The translations under genes were made by a program, and so were the position numbers. From Candidatus Rokuibacteriota bacterium (GTDB taxonomy: Bacteria; Methylomirabilota; Methylomirabilia; Rokubacteriales; CSP1-6): DNA of 48,502 nucleotides. The number at the start of each line of letters is the position of its first letter. Position 1 is the stretch's first letter. The notes beneath the pieces are model-generated. The model did not search any database. It was not told where the DNA came from and worked only from the letters and a program-made list of their open reading frames with translations. Below are positions 48,293-48,502 of the stretch, piece after piece. The stretch lies in contig JACPCG010000083.1 of assembly GCA_016179925.1 (NCBI GenBank), positions 1 through 48,502 on the forward strand, read 5' to 3'.

Positions 48293-48502
48293 TCAGCCAC
48301 GCGCCTTCGCGCGCTGACGCCATGACCAAAACGCCAACCCTTGGATGAGCGAGAGCGGGAGCAGGATGGCGTCAGAGAAGACGTAGAGCCCAACGAAGTG
48401 GCCCGTCAGAGTCCGCACGGCGATGGCCGCAAGCGCCCCGAGCAGGACGTTCGCGACGAGAAAGATGACGCTGGCGCCCAGGCACTCGAGCGCGCTCCCC
48501 AG
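48293..48502 (-). CDS. Membrane protein, 5' end outside the window
   Basis: An open frame from the window edge encodes 69 residues with two hydrophobic helices (ASVIFLVANVLLGALAAIAV and FVGLYVFSDAILLPLSLIQG) and a basic end WSWRQRAKARG. It looks like the C-terminus of a small integral membrane protein. No family can be assigned. Confidence 0.6.
   Translation of the reverse strand: MGSALECLGASVIFLVANVLLGALAAIAVRTLTGHFVGLYVFSDAILLPLSLIQGLAFWSWRQRAKARG

Overview
The window is very GC-rich, densely packed DNA with bacterial operons on both strands. Gene content (short-chain polyhydroxyalkanoate genes, many acyl-CoA enzymes, lipopolysaccharide sugar genes, a Bax1/XPB pair) and codon use suggest an uncultured soil-type lineage such as Rokubacteria/Methylomirabilota or a deltaproteobacterial relative. 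No rRNA or marker gene is present, so this placement is inference. Several genes carry small frameshifts or deletions in GC-rich runs. Some may be assembly errors in a metagenome-derived sequence and some are clearly real remnants.

Layout. 1-13 kb holds housekeeping and catabolic genes: the end of an RluA-type pseudouridine synthase, a small membrane protein interrupted by TGA, a secreted intradiol dioxygenase, an amidase, a CPBP protease, a thiolase followed by an orphan hydratase tail, a CoA-type Nudix hydrolase coupled to an enoyl-CoA hydratase, a membrane histidine kinase coupled to a STAS-GNAT protein, SppA, a threonine-dehydratase-like enzyme and an LLM flavin oxidoreductase. 13-22 kb is a fatty acid/polyhydroxyalkanoate (PHA) locus: an autoregulated-looking TetR gene, enoyl-CoA hydratase, SDR reductase, SCP2 protein, PhaC with a PhaE-like tail, PhaJ, a broken PhaB, PhaR, a phasin and FadD. 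Repeated TTGACGCGAT boxes lie upstream of the phasin gene.

22-38 kb combines an SDR/ADH/hydrolase group with surface polysaccharide genes. These are glucose-1-phosphate cytidylyltransferase, CDP-glucose 4,6-dehydratase, an RmlC-like epimerase and a single-chain fusion of an RmlD-like reductase to an RfbH/E1 3-dehydrase with the full iron-sulfur signature. Together they resemble a CDP-3,6-dideoxyhexose (ascarylose-type) pathway. A VapBC module interrupts the cluster. Next come two tandem paralogous polytopic membrane proteins of unknown function separated by a frameshifted coiled-coil gene, a methyltransferase, a GT2, a GDP-mannose dehydratase and a GT39.

38-48.5 kb is an accessory zone: HEPN/MNT, MazEF-like, an AAA/DUF4143 ATPase, an archaeal-style XPB helicase with its Bax1 (DUF790) nuclease, another MNT gene, and many remnants (HigA-like, HI0074-like, HEPN, UppS tail, methyltransferase tail, GT39 head). 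Direct repeats of 50 and 58 bp and partial second copies of genes found earlier in the window indicate repeated duplication and deletion. Many first genes of transcription units have a -10-like box 6-13 nt before the start codon, suggesting leaderless transcripts.
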